The notes under the pieces were generated by a model. That model was not told where the DNA came from and ran no database searches. It saw only the letters and a list, made by a program, of their open reading frames with translations. 64,000 nucleotides of DNA from positions 730,086 through 794,085 of the forward strand of contig NZ_QWGE01000003.1 in NCBI RefSeq assembly GCF_003576375.1, written 5' to 3'. The translations under genes and the position numbers were made by a program. The DNA is from Pontibacter oryzae (GTDB lineage Bacteria; Bacteroidota; Bacteroidia; Cytophagales; Hymenobacteraceae). This document shows positions 7,577 to 15,939 of this stretch, piece after piece (the first letter of the stretch is position 1; the number at the start of each line of letters is the position of its first letter).

Positions 7577-8989
7577 TTAATTCTGCCCCAATGCATCTTG
7601 CGGAGGGGCTGTGTTTGGGTTTAAAGGTAAAATCCAGGCTTTTGGCAGGAAGCTGTCTTTCTCGGCCGCTAAGTTAACGGTTGGGTCGATAAAAAGCCTG
7701 CTGCCACGCCCATTCATAGCGACATAAATCTCGGCACGCACTTCAGCATTGGCTATGCCACGGCTGGCAAAATCCTGCTTCAGCAAATGGGCATACTGCA
7801 CCATCATGTCGGGTTGAGTGGCTACCTGCTTTTCCTGGTTCACGGTCAGGTAGTCACGGTTATTGATCTCGGTCTCGCGGCCTGTCTTCGGATCACGGAC
7901 GTAGAAAAAGGCTGTCCCGGTTTTCTCCATCAGCATTACGCGCCACGAGAAGCGGTAGCCTTGCTCGGTCCAGAACAACTGGCCGGGGTAAAGTATAAAG
8001 CGCCATGGTACCAATGCCTGCACGGCAAAATGCAGTGCCAGCAAGTATAAAAGTATGGGCTGCGCGGTTGTATGGCTATATCTCTGGAAAGCGGGAGTGC
8101 GCGCGCGGGTTATACCTTTGAGCCCTTGCAGCAGCCGCTCATGAAACTTCTCAGAGAAGAAAATCAGGGTGCTCACCATCATGATGTATGGGAACATACC
8201 GATCTGGAACAGCACGGCCGTGAGCACATGAAACACGATTACCGTGGCATAAGCCACAAGCCTGCTCTTGCGCCAGCTCAGGAAAAACGGGATGGTGAGG
8301 TCGTAAAACGCGCCAAACCAGCAGAACAGGTAAGCTATCCATGCTTTATCCAGCCACGTGCCGATAAGCGGCAGGTGCGTGTGGGCAGGCAGCCAGTAGC
8401 GCAGCGGCATGGCCTCCAGCAGCCAGTCAGGGTGCAGTTTGGCTAAGCCGGCGTAGAAGTATACCAGCCCCAGTTGCAGCTTAAAAATAAGCACGGCCCA
8501 GCGCGGCACGTGGCTCACCCAGGTATGCGGCTTGCGCAACACATCCAGCGAGAAATGCCGATGCGCCGGCACCAGCACCAGCAGCAGCGCCACCACGCTT
8601 ACAAAGTAGTAGTGGTTAAGGTAATTGGTTTTATCGATGAGCTCGACGTAGGTAAAGCTCAGGAAAAACAGCACCGCCGACAAACGGTAGAACAAACCCA
8701 GCATCAGGCCGAGCGCAGCCAGCGCCATCAGTATAAATAGGGCGTGCATGCCTGTTTCGCCGAGGGGCTGCACCCACTCAAAACCGTAGTAGGGGAAGTA
8801 TACTTTAGGTGTTACGTACAGGTCGGTTACCCAGCCTTTTGCCATAAAGCGCAGAATGCTGGCCAGCATCATCCCCCCGAAAATAACCCGGAACACCGCC
8901 AGCGGAGCCGCCGATACTTGAGCCGTTAGGTATGGTTTGAGCTTTTGGAGCATAAAGTATGCGTGCTGTGATAACCTGAGAAAGCCCAC
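7577..8989 (-). CDS. HTTM-domain membrane protein (vitamin K carboxylase-like)
   Basis: A 470-residue integral membrane protein of the HTTM family, related to the membrane part of vitamin K-dependent gamma-carboxylase. The first two thirds hold many hydrophobic helices (for example around residues 30, 85, 110, 130, 170, 225, 250, 270 and 315). The signature LQLGLVYFYAGLAKL is near residue 172, and the C-terminal 120 residues are soluble. Bacterial homologues have no proven reaction; gamma-carboxylation has been suggested. It lies 36 bases after the imelysin gene and 6 bases before the TonB receptor, so it is almost certainly co-transcribed with both. A role in maturing a partner lipoprotein is speculative. 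Confidence 0.88.
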   Translation of the reverse strand: MGFLRLSQHAYFMLQKLKPYLTAQVSAAPLAVFRVIFGGMMLASILRFMAKGWVTDLYVTPKVYFPYYGFEWVQPLGETGMHALFILMALAALGLMLGLFYRLSAVLFFLSFTYVELIDKTNYLNHYYFVSVVALLLVLVPAHRHFSLDVLRKPHTWVSHVPRWAVLIFKLQLGLVYFYAGLAKLHPDWLLEAMPLRYWLPAHTHLPLIGTWLDKAWIAYLFCWFGAFYDLTIPFFLSWRKSRLVAYATVIVFHVLTAVLFQIGMFPYIMMVSTLIFFSEKFHERLLQGLKGITRARTPAFQRYSHTTAQPILLYLLALHFAVQALVPWRFILYPGQLFWTEQGYRFSWRVMLMEKTGTAFFYVRDPKTGRETEINNRDYLTVNQEKQVATQPDMMVQYAHLLKQDFASRGIANAEVRAEIYVAMNGRGSRLFIDPTVNLAAEKDSFLPKAWILPLNPNTAPPQDALGQN

Positions 8990-9025
8990 GCCGGTTGCTG
9001 CCGGCGCAGGGTAAAGTATAATGGC

Positions 9026-10144
9026 TTAGTCGCCGTCGCTATCGTTGTAGGTAATGGTTACGCCCAGGGCAGACGGCATGTCGGTTTTGGTGAGCACGAT
9101 GAGCTTCTGTAACTCGTCGTATGCTTTTGTTACGGCTTGCGGCTGCGTATTAACGGCTTGCACCAATGGCTCTTGAATAGCATTTACAGCAGCTAGTGCG
9201 GCATCAAATTGCTGCTCAATGGCATCGGATAACAAGCCTTGTCCGTAGGGCGCTTTCACGTAATCCAGATAATCGTCCAGACCCGGGCCGTTGGTGCCGT
9301 TGGTTGTCATGCCCATGAACACGGCTTTCTCGGCTTTAATGCTGCGCTTTAACAGCTCCAGCGAAAAGCTCTGGCTATAGTAAGCTTCTACTCTGTCCGG
9401 AAGGGTGGTTCCTTGCGAAAACCTGCCGCTCGGGAAACCGATTTTATTTCGCTTTGTATTGTCGATGTCCTGGTTAAGCTCGTTTACTAGGCTGCCAATG
9501 GCGCTGCCAACCGCTGTGCCCTTGGCTTGTTTAAAGGTAGAAGTATAGCCTCCGTTTGTCCAACCCTGGTATGTTGCAGCTGCGCGCTGCTTTATCAATG
9601 CGCTTACATCCTGCAGGTACTTTTTGCGCTTGGCTGCGTTGGCAGCGTTAGTGTACTGCTCCAGCAGCGTGGCATCAGCGGCATTGTAAAGCAGGTAGTC
9701 CAGGGCTGGGAAGCCTTTGGCATCCAGGTTAGCGGCAGCTTGTAGGTCGTAAGTTCCCGCAGTAATGTTTGCCTCGATCTCGGCGGATGAGGTAGGGTAA
9801 ATGTTCAGGTTAGTGCGCAGCAGTTGGTCGCTGGCTGGGCCAAACTCAAATACACTTGCATCCTGCCAAGCCGTGTAGGCATCCAGGTAGGCGGCGCGGG
9901 CCGCCTGTAGGTTTACTGCGGTAGGTGTGGCTGCAAACGCATTAATGGCTGTGTGCATGGCCTCGGCCTTCGCACTGAAGGTGGCGTATGCCGGTATAAT
10001 CAGGTTGTCGGCATAATGGGCCACCATGGCATCGCGGTCGTAGGTGTCAGCTGGCGCGGATTCGCCGTCCGAGGAGCTGCAACTGCTCAACAGCGCTGCA
10101 CTGGCTAATGCCACTAAACTATACTTTCTGAAATTAAACTTCAT
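9026..10144 (-). CDS. Imelysin family lipoprotein with degenerate GxHxxE motif
   Basis: A 372-residue lipoprotein (lipobox before Cys22 in LLSSC, then SSSDGE). The body is helical with the imelysin pattern, including WQDASVFEFGPASD and a repeated acidic/aromatic half. Imelysins are envelope proteins tied to iron uptake. The family motif GxHxxE is here GFPALD (144-149), so His is Pro and Glu is Asp. Start: an upstream in-frame codon exists, but the ATG at 10144 begins a proper lipoprotein signal (MKFNFRKYSLVALASA). It is the second gene of the operon. The 103-base spacer to DUF4856 holds a hairpin (GCAGCAGC near 10171 with GCTGCTGC near 10205). Confidence 0.88.
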   Translation of the reverse strand: MKFNFRKYSLVALASAALLSSCSSSDGESAPADTYDRDAMVAHYADNLIIPAYATFSAKAEAMHTAINAFAATPTAVNLQAARAAYLDAYTAWQDASVFEFGPASDQLLRTNLNIYPTSSAEIEANITAGTYDLQAAANLDAKGFPALDYLLYNAADATLLEQYTNAANAAKRKKYLQDVSALIKQRAAATYQGWTNGGYTSTFKQAKGTAVGSAIGSLVNELNQDIDNTKRNKIGFPSGRFSQGTTLPDRVEAYYSQSFSLELLKRSIKAEKAVFMGMTTNGTNGPGLDDYLDYVKAPYGQGLLSDAIEQQFDAALAAVNAIQEPLVQAVNTQPQAVTKAYDELQKLIVLTKTDMPSALGVTITYNDSDGD

Positions 10145-10247
10145 GAGGATATATTGCTTTTTAAACGAGAAAGGCAGCAGCCCGGGATAGATGAACCCCA
10201 AGCTGCTGCGTCTGCTTTATTGCTCTCTAAAATCTGCGGCTGCTTGC

Positions 10248-11354
10248 TTATAGCTGGCCCTTAATGCTATCCATGCCATAAGTAGTGCTTAGGATGTTGA
10301 TGGCGGTATTAATATTGTCAGCGGTAGTATTGTACAGGTTCTCTCCAATGGCCGCTCTCACTTCCTGATACTTAGCATCGGTTAGTTTGCGGTCTGTCTT
10401 ATACTGCAGGCCCATCACAAAGCCAATAGCCTCAGAAAGGTAATGGCTCTTCTTAGCTTGGTCAGCCAGGTTGTTTTTGGCGGCATTCAGCTCATGTATG
10501 GCAGAGGCGGCTACCAGACGCTCCCACTCGGTGCGGATGGTGGCGATAGCCTCGTCCTTGGCTTTCATGTCTTTGGCCGAGATGGCGGCGCGGCCCTTCA
10601 GGAAGGCATCCATCAACACTTTGTTGCTACCCAGGGCAAGGTTAACCTGGTTGCTGTAGTTAGCCCAGTATTTCGTGTCCGTTACGTTTGTCGGGAAGTC
10701 TTTTGGCGCACCGAAGTAACCGAAAGCTTCGTCCCAGTGGTGCTCCATGGTAGTGCCTTCGCCCGGCGTTACGGTAGTGTTGTCTACGGCAGGGCCTATT
10801 TTCTCAGTAGAGAGGTAACCATCAACAGCCTGGCTATAGAACACGGCGCCCATCAGGCCCTTCTGGATAACCTGGCCATACTCCACGCCTTTGGCGCTTA
10901 CAAAGTACTTTTTGGTGTTGTCTGTAGTTGAGGTAAGTATACCCGCTGTGCCATTTGTTGCGTTTGTATTGGCATTTTGGCTGGCAGAAGCCACATCTGT
11001 CAGGAGTTGCTCAAAAACCGGCTGAGCAGTAAGGGCAGTCTTGTTTTTCAGTTGTTTACCAGATGCATTCAGGCTGGCATCGCTGAATGGCTGGCCAGTG
11101 TTGCTGTACATGTTCTGCAGCTTCTGAGCATCCAGGGGAGCGCCGGCATTCGCTGTCTTGATGTAGTTGTTCAACTCATCAAGCATGGCTATACGCGCTG
11201 TCTGGCCAGAGTAGTTTACGTTCTCGAAGTTATAAGTGGCAGGTACTTGATAAGAAACAGTATCGTCTTCGTCATCAGAGCAAGAAGTAAACGAAACGCA
11301 GGCTGCAAGCCCAATAAGTGCTAACGTAGTGTGCCTTCTAAGGGTGGTAAGCAT
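10248..11354 (-). CDS. DUF4856 lipoprotein, first gene of imelysin operon
   Basis: A 368-residue lipoprotein (Cys25 in SFTSC) with SDDEDD immediately after the lipid-anchored Cys. Acidic residues at +2 to +5 match the lipoprotein export signal described in Bacteroidota, so surface exposure is likely. The mature part matches DUF4856 by MEHHWDEAFGYFG (near 205) and the all-helical repeats. DUF4856 proteins are usually encoded beside imelysin and TonB receptors and are thought to take part in metal acquisition; no activity is proven. It heads the operon, with a good promoter and a dyad overlapping the predicted transcription start. Confidence 0.88.
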   Translation of the reverse strand: MLTTLRRHTTLALIGLAACVSFTSCSDDEDDTVSYQVPATYNFENVNYSGQTARIAMLDELNNYIKTANAGAPLDAQKLQNMYSNTGQPFSDASLNASGKQLKNKTALTAQPVFEQLLTDVASASQNANTNATNGTAGILTSTTDNTKKYFVSAKGVEYGQVIQKGLMGAVFYSQAVDGYLSTEKIGPAVDNTTVTPGEGTTMEHHWDEAFGYFGAPKDFPTNVTDTKYWANYSNQVNLALGSNKVLMDAFLKGRAAISAKDMKAKDEAIATIRTEWERLVAASAIHELNAAKNNLADQAKKSHYLSEAIGFVMGLQYKTDRKLTDAKYQEVRAAIGENLYNTTADNINTAINILSTTYGMDSIKGQL

Positions 11355-11370
11355 AGGTATTTTATCTCTT

Positions 11371-11391
11371 TATTTAGACTGATTTAAAATA
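11371..11391. promoter_or_regulatory. Imperfect dyad, possible iron-responsive operator
   Basis: TATTTAGACT (11371-11380) and ATTTAAAATA (11382-11391) form an imperfect inverted repeat (7 of 10 positions) around one central base. It covers the predicted transcription start of the imelysin operon. Its AT-rich TTTAGA-type arms resemble Fur-type boxes seen before iron genes in related bacteria. The assignment is inference from pattern and context. Confidence 0.35.
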
Positions 11392-11397
11392 GTGATG

Positions 11398-11428
11398 CAA
11401 AGCTAAAAGGCTATTCTAATCTAGGCAA
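11398..11428 (-). promoter_or_regulatory. Promoter of the DUF4856-imelysin-HTTM-TonB operon
   Basis: Minus strand: TTG (11428-11426), 20-base spacer, then TAGCTTTG (11405-11398). This is a good match to the Bacteroidota -33/-7 promoter. A second AT-rich near-dyad (GCTTTATTT ... AAATAAGC) lies just upstream at about 11429-11456. Confidence 0.65.
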
Positions 11429-11632
11429 GCTTTATTTGGAATAATTTTAAATAAGCTATACAGTGTATAAACATTGACCTAGATGCACCGGATGACTATG
11501 CAGCGCCAGTCGCAACTTTAACAATTTTGAATTTGTATAGATATAGGGCACCTCAGTATATTTAAGGTAAATTACCGTACTGCATGCCGGCCCCTTGCTG
11601 TGCCGGCTCACCAAACAAATCAGAATAAAACT

Positions 11633-13294
11633 ATGGATATGATGGAGAAAGAGGACGAGAGAGATAAGATCCGAAACTCACCATTTCAGATAAAATTGCC
11701 ATTTATTATAGGTATGGCGCTTGTAATAGGCGTGTTGCTGGGAGCCACAACCTTCTCTCCATCGCCCAATAACCCACAGGGCACAGCCAAAAGTTACCTG
11801 AAGTTCAGGGATATACTAAGCTATATAGACCGCGATTACGTGGACACTGTGGATATTGAGGAACTTACTGACTTCGCAATCACTGAAATGCTGGAAAAGC
11901 TAGACCCGCACACAGCCTACATTCCTGCTGACGAGCTGGCCATGGCACGGTCCTACCTAGAGGGCGACTTTGAAGGCATCGGTATTGAGTTTAATATCTT
12001 TAAAGACACCATTTATGTGATAACGCCCCTGAGCGGCGGCCCTTCCGAGGCGGCAGGCATACAGGCTGGCGATAAAATCATTAAAGTGAACCAGGAGAAT
12101 GTAGCCGGCATAGGCATTAACAACGAAGGAGTGTTTAAGCGCCTGCGCGGGAGAAAAGGCACCCAGGTAAACCTGACTATACTTCGCAAAGCGCTTAAAA
12201 AGCCGCTGAACTTTACGATTGAGCGTAGCAAGATCCCGACTTACTCCGTGGATGTGAGCTATATGGTAGATAAGAAGACGGGCTATATTAAGGTGAGCCG
12301 CTTCTCGGCCAATACCTACGAGGAGTTTAAGGAAGCGCTGGTAAGCCTGAAAGGAAAAGGGCTGGAGCAACTTATACTGGACTTGCGCGGCAACCCTGGC
12401 GGTTACATGGACCACGCCATCCGCATGGCTGATGAGTTTATCTCTGGCGATAAGCTGATCGTGTATACCGATGGCAAAGGTAACAAGTATGATTCCAAGA
12501 CATTTGCCGAGCGCCGCGGTATTTTCGAGAACGGCCCGCTGATCGTGCTGCTGGACGAAGGCAGCGCCTCGGCCTCCGAAATTGTGGCCGGTGCCCTGCA
12601 GGACAATGATCGTGCCCTGATTGTGGGCCGCCGCTCATTTGGCAAAGGCCTGGTGCAAATGCCGATCCCGCTAAACGATGGCTCTGAGCTGCGTCTCACC
12701 ATCTCGCGCTACTATACACCAAGTGGCCGCTCCATTCAAAAGCCATATACCCACGGCGCGGAAGACTACCAGATGGATATTCTGAACCGCTTCGAGAACG
12801 GCGAGTACTTCCACCCCGATAGCAGCCTGTTTGTGGACTCTCTGAAGTATAAAACCCTGAAGGGGCGCGCCGTGTATGGCGGCGGCGGCATTATGCCCGA
12901 TGTGTTTGTGCCCCGCGATACCACAGAGCTATCCGAGTACCTGAGCCAGCTGTATAACAAGAACATTATCCGGGAGTATACTTTATCATACTACCAAAAG
13001 CATAAAAAGGAGCTTGAGAAAATGCCTTTCGAGAAGTTCCAGAAGAGCTTTGAGGTAACCGAGAACATGCTGCAGGAAGTTGTTAAAATGGCGCGTGCCT
13101 CGGGGGTAGAGTACAACGATGCGCAGTTCAAACGATCCAAAAACCTGCTACGCAACAACCTGAAAGCCTTTATTGGCCGAAGCGTGTATGGCAATGCTGG
13201 CTTCTTCCCGGTGCTGCACGAGTCGGACGAAGAGTTTCAGCAGGCCCTGAAGTACTTCAGCCGGGCAGGCAAGCTGGCGGCAGGCAATATGTAA
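11633..13294 (+). CDS. ctpA: S41 family C-terminal processing peptidase
   Basis: A 553-residue periplasmic tail-specific protease. It has a short cytoplasmic N-terminus and one membrane anchor (about 23-42). A PDZ domain follows (about 110-195, with GIGIEF and AAGIQAGDKI), then the S41 core with LDLRGNPGG and the catalytic GSASASE block (about 310-316). The catalytic Lys lies in SFGKG (about 338). A C-terminal extension of about 150 residues is typical of the Bacteroidota form. ATG at 11633 is preferred; an in-frame GTG at 11600 would add 11 polar residues. A single gene; the 155 bases after it show no clear terminator. Confidence 0.93.
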   Translation: MDMMEKEDERDKIRNSPFQIKLPFIIGMALVIGVLLGATTFSPSPNNPQGTAKSYLKFRDILSYIDRDYVDTVDIEELTDFAITEMLEKLDPHTAYIPADELAMARSYLEGDFEGIGIEFNIFKDTIYVITPLSGGPSEAAGIQAGDKIIKVNQENVAGIGINNEGVFKRLRGRKGTQVNLTILRKALKKPLNFTIERSKIPTYSVDVSYMVDKKTGYIKVSRFSANTYEEFKEALVSLKGKGLEQLILDLRGNPGGYMDHAIRMADEFISGDKLIVYTDGKGNKYDSKTFAERRGIFENGPLIVLLDEGSASASEIVAGALQDNDRALIVGRRSFGKGLVQMPIPLNDGSELRLTISRYYTPSGRSIQKPYTHGAEDYQMDILNRFENGEYFHPDSSLFVDSLKYKTLKGRAVYGGGGIMPDVFVPRDTTELSEYLSQLYNKNIIREYTLSYYQKHKKELEKMPFEKFQKSFEVTENMLQEVVKMARASGVEYNDAQFKRSKNLLRNNLKAFIGRSVYGNAGFFPVLHESDEEFQQALKYFSRAGKLAAGNM

Positions 13295-13449
13295 GTATAT
13301 GTTGGCTAAAATAACCTTCGGCTACTAGGTTTATACTTATTGATTAACTTTTGATTGAACGTACGGGAACTGGGCAGTGTAAAAGGCCACGTGCCTGATG
13401 CCCTGTACTTTCAGCTCCAAACCCAACGACACCTTAAAACTAATCATAC

Positions 13450-14655
13450 ATGGCCTATTACTATAAACTCGGGGAGGTGCCACACAAGCGGCACACGCAG
13501 TTCCGGCAACCCGACGGCAGCTTATACGCAGAGCAGCTGGTGGGCACGCTGGGCTTTAGCGGCGTTTCGTCTTTGCTGTACCATATTAACCCGCCCACGC
13601 AGATCAGCCGCATCGGGGAGCCCAGGCCTTATGCGCCAAAGCGTGCCGAGGGCGTAAAGCTGGCGCCGCAGCACCTGCGCACCGTAGAGGTAAACGCCAC
13701 CGGCCCCGACTACCTGAGCGCCCGCAAAACCATGCTCTTTAACAACGATGTGGCCATCAGCCTTTGCAACCCCTCGGAGCAGGAAATGGACTATTACTAT
13801 AAAAACGCCCAGGCCGATGAAGTAGTGTTTGTGCACGACGGAACCGGCGACCTGCTTACCCAGATGGGCCGCATCCCGTTTGGCCCCGGCGACTACCTGG
13901 TTATCCCGCGCACCGTTATCCATAAATTCCGCTTCGATAAGAGCGAGAACCAGGTAAGGCTGCTGGTAATAGAGTCTTTCAGCCCGATAGAAACGCCTCG
14001 CCGCTACCGCAATCACTTTGGCCAACTGCTGGAGCACTCCCCATTCTGTGAGCGCGACATGCGCCCACCCGTGGAGCTCAACACCGAAACCGGCCCGGGC
14101 GAGCGGCTGGTACAAGTAAAGAAAGAAGGCGAGCTGCACCAGTTTTACTATAACTTCAGCCCTTTCGATGCTGTGGGCTGGGATGGCTATTTCTACCCCT
14201 ACGCGTTCAACATCAAGGATTTTGAGCCGATTACCGGCCGCATACACCAGCCGCCTCCCGTGCACCAGACCTTCGAGGCGCATAACTTCGTGATCTGCTC
14301 GTTTGTGCCGCGCCTCTTCGATTACCACCCGCTGTCCATCCCTGCGCCCTACAATCACTCCAACGTAGACTCCGATGAGGTGCTATACTATGTGGAGGGC
14401 AACTTTATGAGCCGCAAAGGCGTGGACCGGGGTTCGTTTACCATCCACCCAGGAGGAATTCCGCACGGGCCGCACCCGGGTACCGTGGAGGCAAGTATTG
14501 GCAAGAAGGAAACCGAGGAGTATGCCGTGATGGTAGACACCTTCAAGCCACTACACTTAACCGTGGACGCGCTACCTTACCTGGACGAAAACTACCCGAT
14601 GAGCTGGAACGAGCACGGCACTGGAAACGTGCGCAAAGGAGATATGTTTGACTAA
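13450..14655 (+). CDS. hmgA: Homogentisate 1,2-dioxygenase
   Basis: A 401-residue cupin-type iron(II) dioxygenase that opens the homogentisate ring to maleylacetoacetate in tyrosine/phenylalanine breakdown. The start MAYYYKLGEVPHKRHTQF and the SSLLYHINPPT segment are typical. The metal-binding region is seen in DEVLYYVEG (acidic ligand) and HPGGIPHGPHPG (His ligands) near residues 310-345. No other tyrosine pathway gene (hppD, fahA) is adjacent. A 9-base in-phase start choice is not needed because the ATG is the first after the upstream stop region. It is followed by an intrinsic terminator. Confidence 0.95.
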   Translation: MAYYYKLGEVPHKRHTQFRQPDGSLYAEQLVGTLGFSGVSSLLYHINPPTQISRIGEPRPYAPKRAEGVKLAPQHLRTVEVNATGPDYLSARKTMLFNNDVAISLCNPSEQEMDYYYKNAQADEVVFVHDGTGDLLTQMGRIPFGPGDYLVIPRTVIHKFRFDKSENQVRLLVIESFSPIETPRRYRNHFGQLLEHSPFCERDMRPPVELNTETGPGERLVQVKKEGELHQFYYNFSPFDAVGWDGYFYPYAFNIKDFEPITGRIHQPPPVHQTFEAHNFVICSFVPRLFDYHPLSIPAPYNHSNVDSDEVLYYVEGNFMSRKGVDRGSFTIHPGGIPHGPHPGTVEASIGKKETEEYAVMVDTFKPLHLTVDALPYLDENYPMSWNEHGTGNVRKGDMFD

Positions 14656-14675
14656 ACTGCTTCTAGTTTTGTAAC

Positions 14676-14729
14676 TTGCGGCGGGAGAGAAGGTGCTCAG
14701 GTGCTGGTATCTCTCGCCGCAATTGTTTT
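14676..14729 (+). terminator. Terminator after homogentisate dioxygenase gene
   Basis: TTGCGGCG (14676-14683) pairs with CGCCGCAA (14715-14722). Flanking AGAGA/TCTCT pairing extends the stem, and TTGTTTTT follows. This is a classic intrinsic terminator 20 bases after the stop codon. Confidence 0.8.
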
Positions 14730-14750
14730 TCACCCTTATATAATTTTACA

Positions 14751-15284
14751 ATGATGATGAGAAGAGTAGCAATGGCTGTAGTAATGATGGTAGCCCTGGC
14801 AGCAGTAGCCTGTGACAAGATTGATGACCTGCTGACCTTCTACATAAACGAAGAGGAAACTTTTACAATTGAGTCGGACTTTCCATTGGGCGTGCTAGTG
14901 CCGGCCACACCGTTTACGATCACTACTAACTCCGAGGAGAAATTCAAGAACAACAAGACCCGTGCTGAACTGGTAAAGGATGTTACCCTGAACAGACTCT
15001 CGCTAAAAGTTACGGACCCGGAAGGACAGAATTTTGATTTCCTGGAGCGAATCGAGCTATACATTTCCAGCGAGGATGAACCGGAAGTAAAGATTGCTTA
15101 TCTGGATGCAGTGCCGGAAGGCCAGACAGAACTAACCTTAGAGTCTACCAACGCCAAGCTGGATAAGTACATTAAAGGAGATAGTTATACTATCAGAACC
15201 AAAGCAGCGCTCAGAAAAGCCATATCAAAGGATATTACTATTAAAGCCGACATGCGCTTTAAAGTAACCGCAGATCCGTTATAA
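14751..15284 (+). CDS. Lipoprotein of unknown function upstream of groES paralogue
   Basis: A 177-residue predicted lipoprotein: MMMRRVAMAVVMMVALAAVAC, with Cys21 as lipidation site. The mature part is about 155 residues, rich in beta-type sequence and Thr/Glu/Lys, without Cys or recognisable catalytic motifs. Repeated strand-turn patterns (TLNRLSLKVTD, IELYISSED, TELTLESTN) suggest a beta-sandwich. The start at 14751 is the first of three consecutive ATG codons after the terminator; an upstream in-frame ATG lies inside that terminator and is rejected. A single base separates its stop from the next gene, so the two are co-transcribed. I do not recognise the family. Confidence 0.75.
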   Translation: MMMRRVAMAVVMMVALAAVACDKIDDLLTFYINEEETFTIESDFPLGVLVPATPFTITTNSEEKFKNNKTRAELVKDVTLNRLSLKVTDPEGQNFDFLERIELYISSEDEPEVKIAYLDAVPEGQTELTLESTNAKLDKYIKGDSYTIRTKAALRKAISKDITIKADMRFKVTADPL

Positions 15285-15285
15285 G

Positions 15286-15678
15286 ATGCATACGTTACAA
15301 ATGAGGATTTCAGAAGATAATAAGTTAGAGAAGATCATCATAGTAGGCGACCGCGTGCTCATAAAGCCCAAAACCGCCCGCGACCAAACCAAGACTGGTT
15401 TATACTTGCCGCCTGGCGTGCAGGAAAAAGAAAAGGTGCAGGAAGGCTATATTATGAAAGTGGGCCCAGGCTACCCGATTCCGGCAGACTTCGGCTACGA
15501 TGAGGAATCGTGGGGGCAGGAGGAGGAAGAGGTGCGCTACATCCCGCTTCAGGCAAGAGAAGGCGACTTGGCCATTTACCTGCAGCGCGATGCCATTGAG
15601 ATCAACTACCTCGGCGAGAAATACTTTATCGTGCCGCAGTCGGCAGTGCTGATGCTGGTGCGTGAAGAAGATCTTTAG
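15286..15678 (+). CDS. GroES-type co-chaperone with acidic insertion
   Basis: A 130-residue Cpn10/GroES family protein. The pattern IIIVGDRVLIKPK, then the mobile-loop region (TKTGLYLPPGV), and the closing EINYLGEKYFIVPQSAVLMLV match GroES. The usual length is about 95 residues. Here an extra acidic stretch (about 66-90, DFGYDEESWGQEEEEV) sits in the middle and the N-terminus is longer. No groEL is near, so this is probably a second, divergent co-chaperone. It lies 1 base after the lipoprotein gene. ATG at 15286 is used; an ATG at 15301 (MRISEDNK) is a plausible alternative. A perfect terminator follows. Confidence 0.85.
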   Translation: MHTLQMRISEDNKLEKIIIVGDRVLIKPKTARDQTKTGLYLPPGVQEKEKVQEGYIMKVGPGYPIPADFGYDEESWGQEEEEVRYIPLQAREGDLAIYLQRDAIEINYLGEKYFIVPQSAVLMLVREEDL

Positions 15679-15696
15679 CCAGCAAGTCATTTATGC

Positions 15697-15736
15697 AAAA
15701 AGGCCATACTTGCAGTGTTGCAAGTATGGCCTTTTT
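15697..15736 (+). terminator. Perfect intrinsic terminator after groES paralogue
   Basis: An 18-bp perfect stem (15697-15714 with 15719-15736), loop GTGT, bounded by A5 and T5 so that it could work in both directions. The stem contains ATACTT on one arm and AAGTAT on the other, the hexamer over-represented across the window. Confidence 0.9.
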
Positions 15737-15939
15737 GTGTTTGGGGAAGTTTGTAACGAAAGGTGTAATCCAGCAATAATTCAGCGTGTGATTATCAGAT
15801 TTCATACTTTAGTGATATAAACCAGTAGCACCTCAAGACATGTTTAAACATTAAAAAAATAGTGTCCTCCAGAAGCAACTTTTGCCTTTGGTGCTGCATC
15901 TATTATATCACGTACGCTAGCCATTCATTTCCGGACTCT

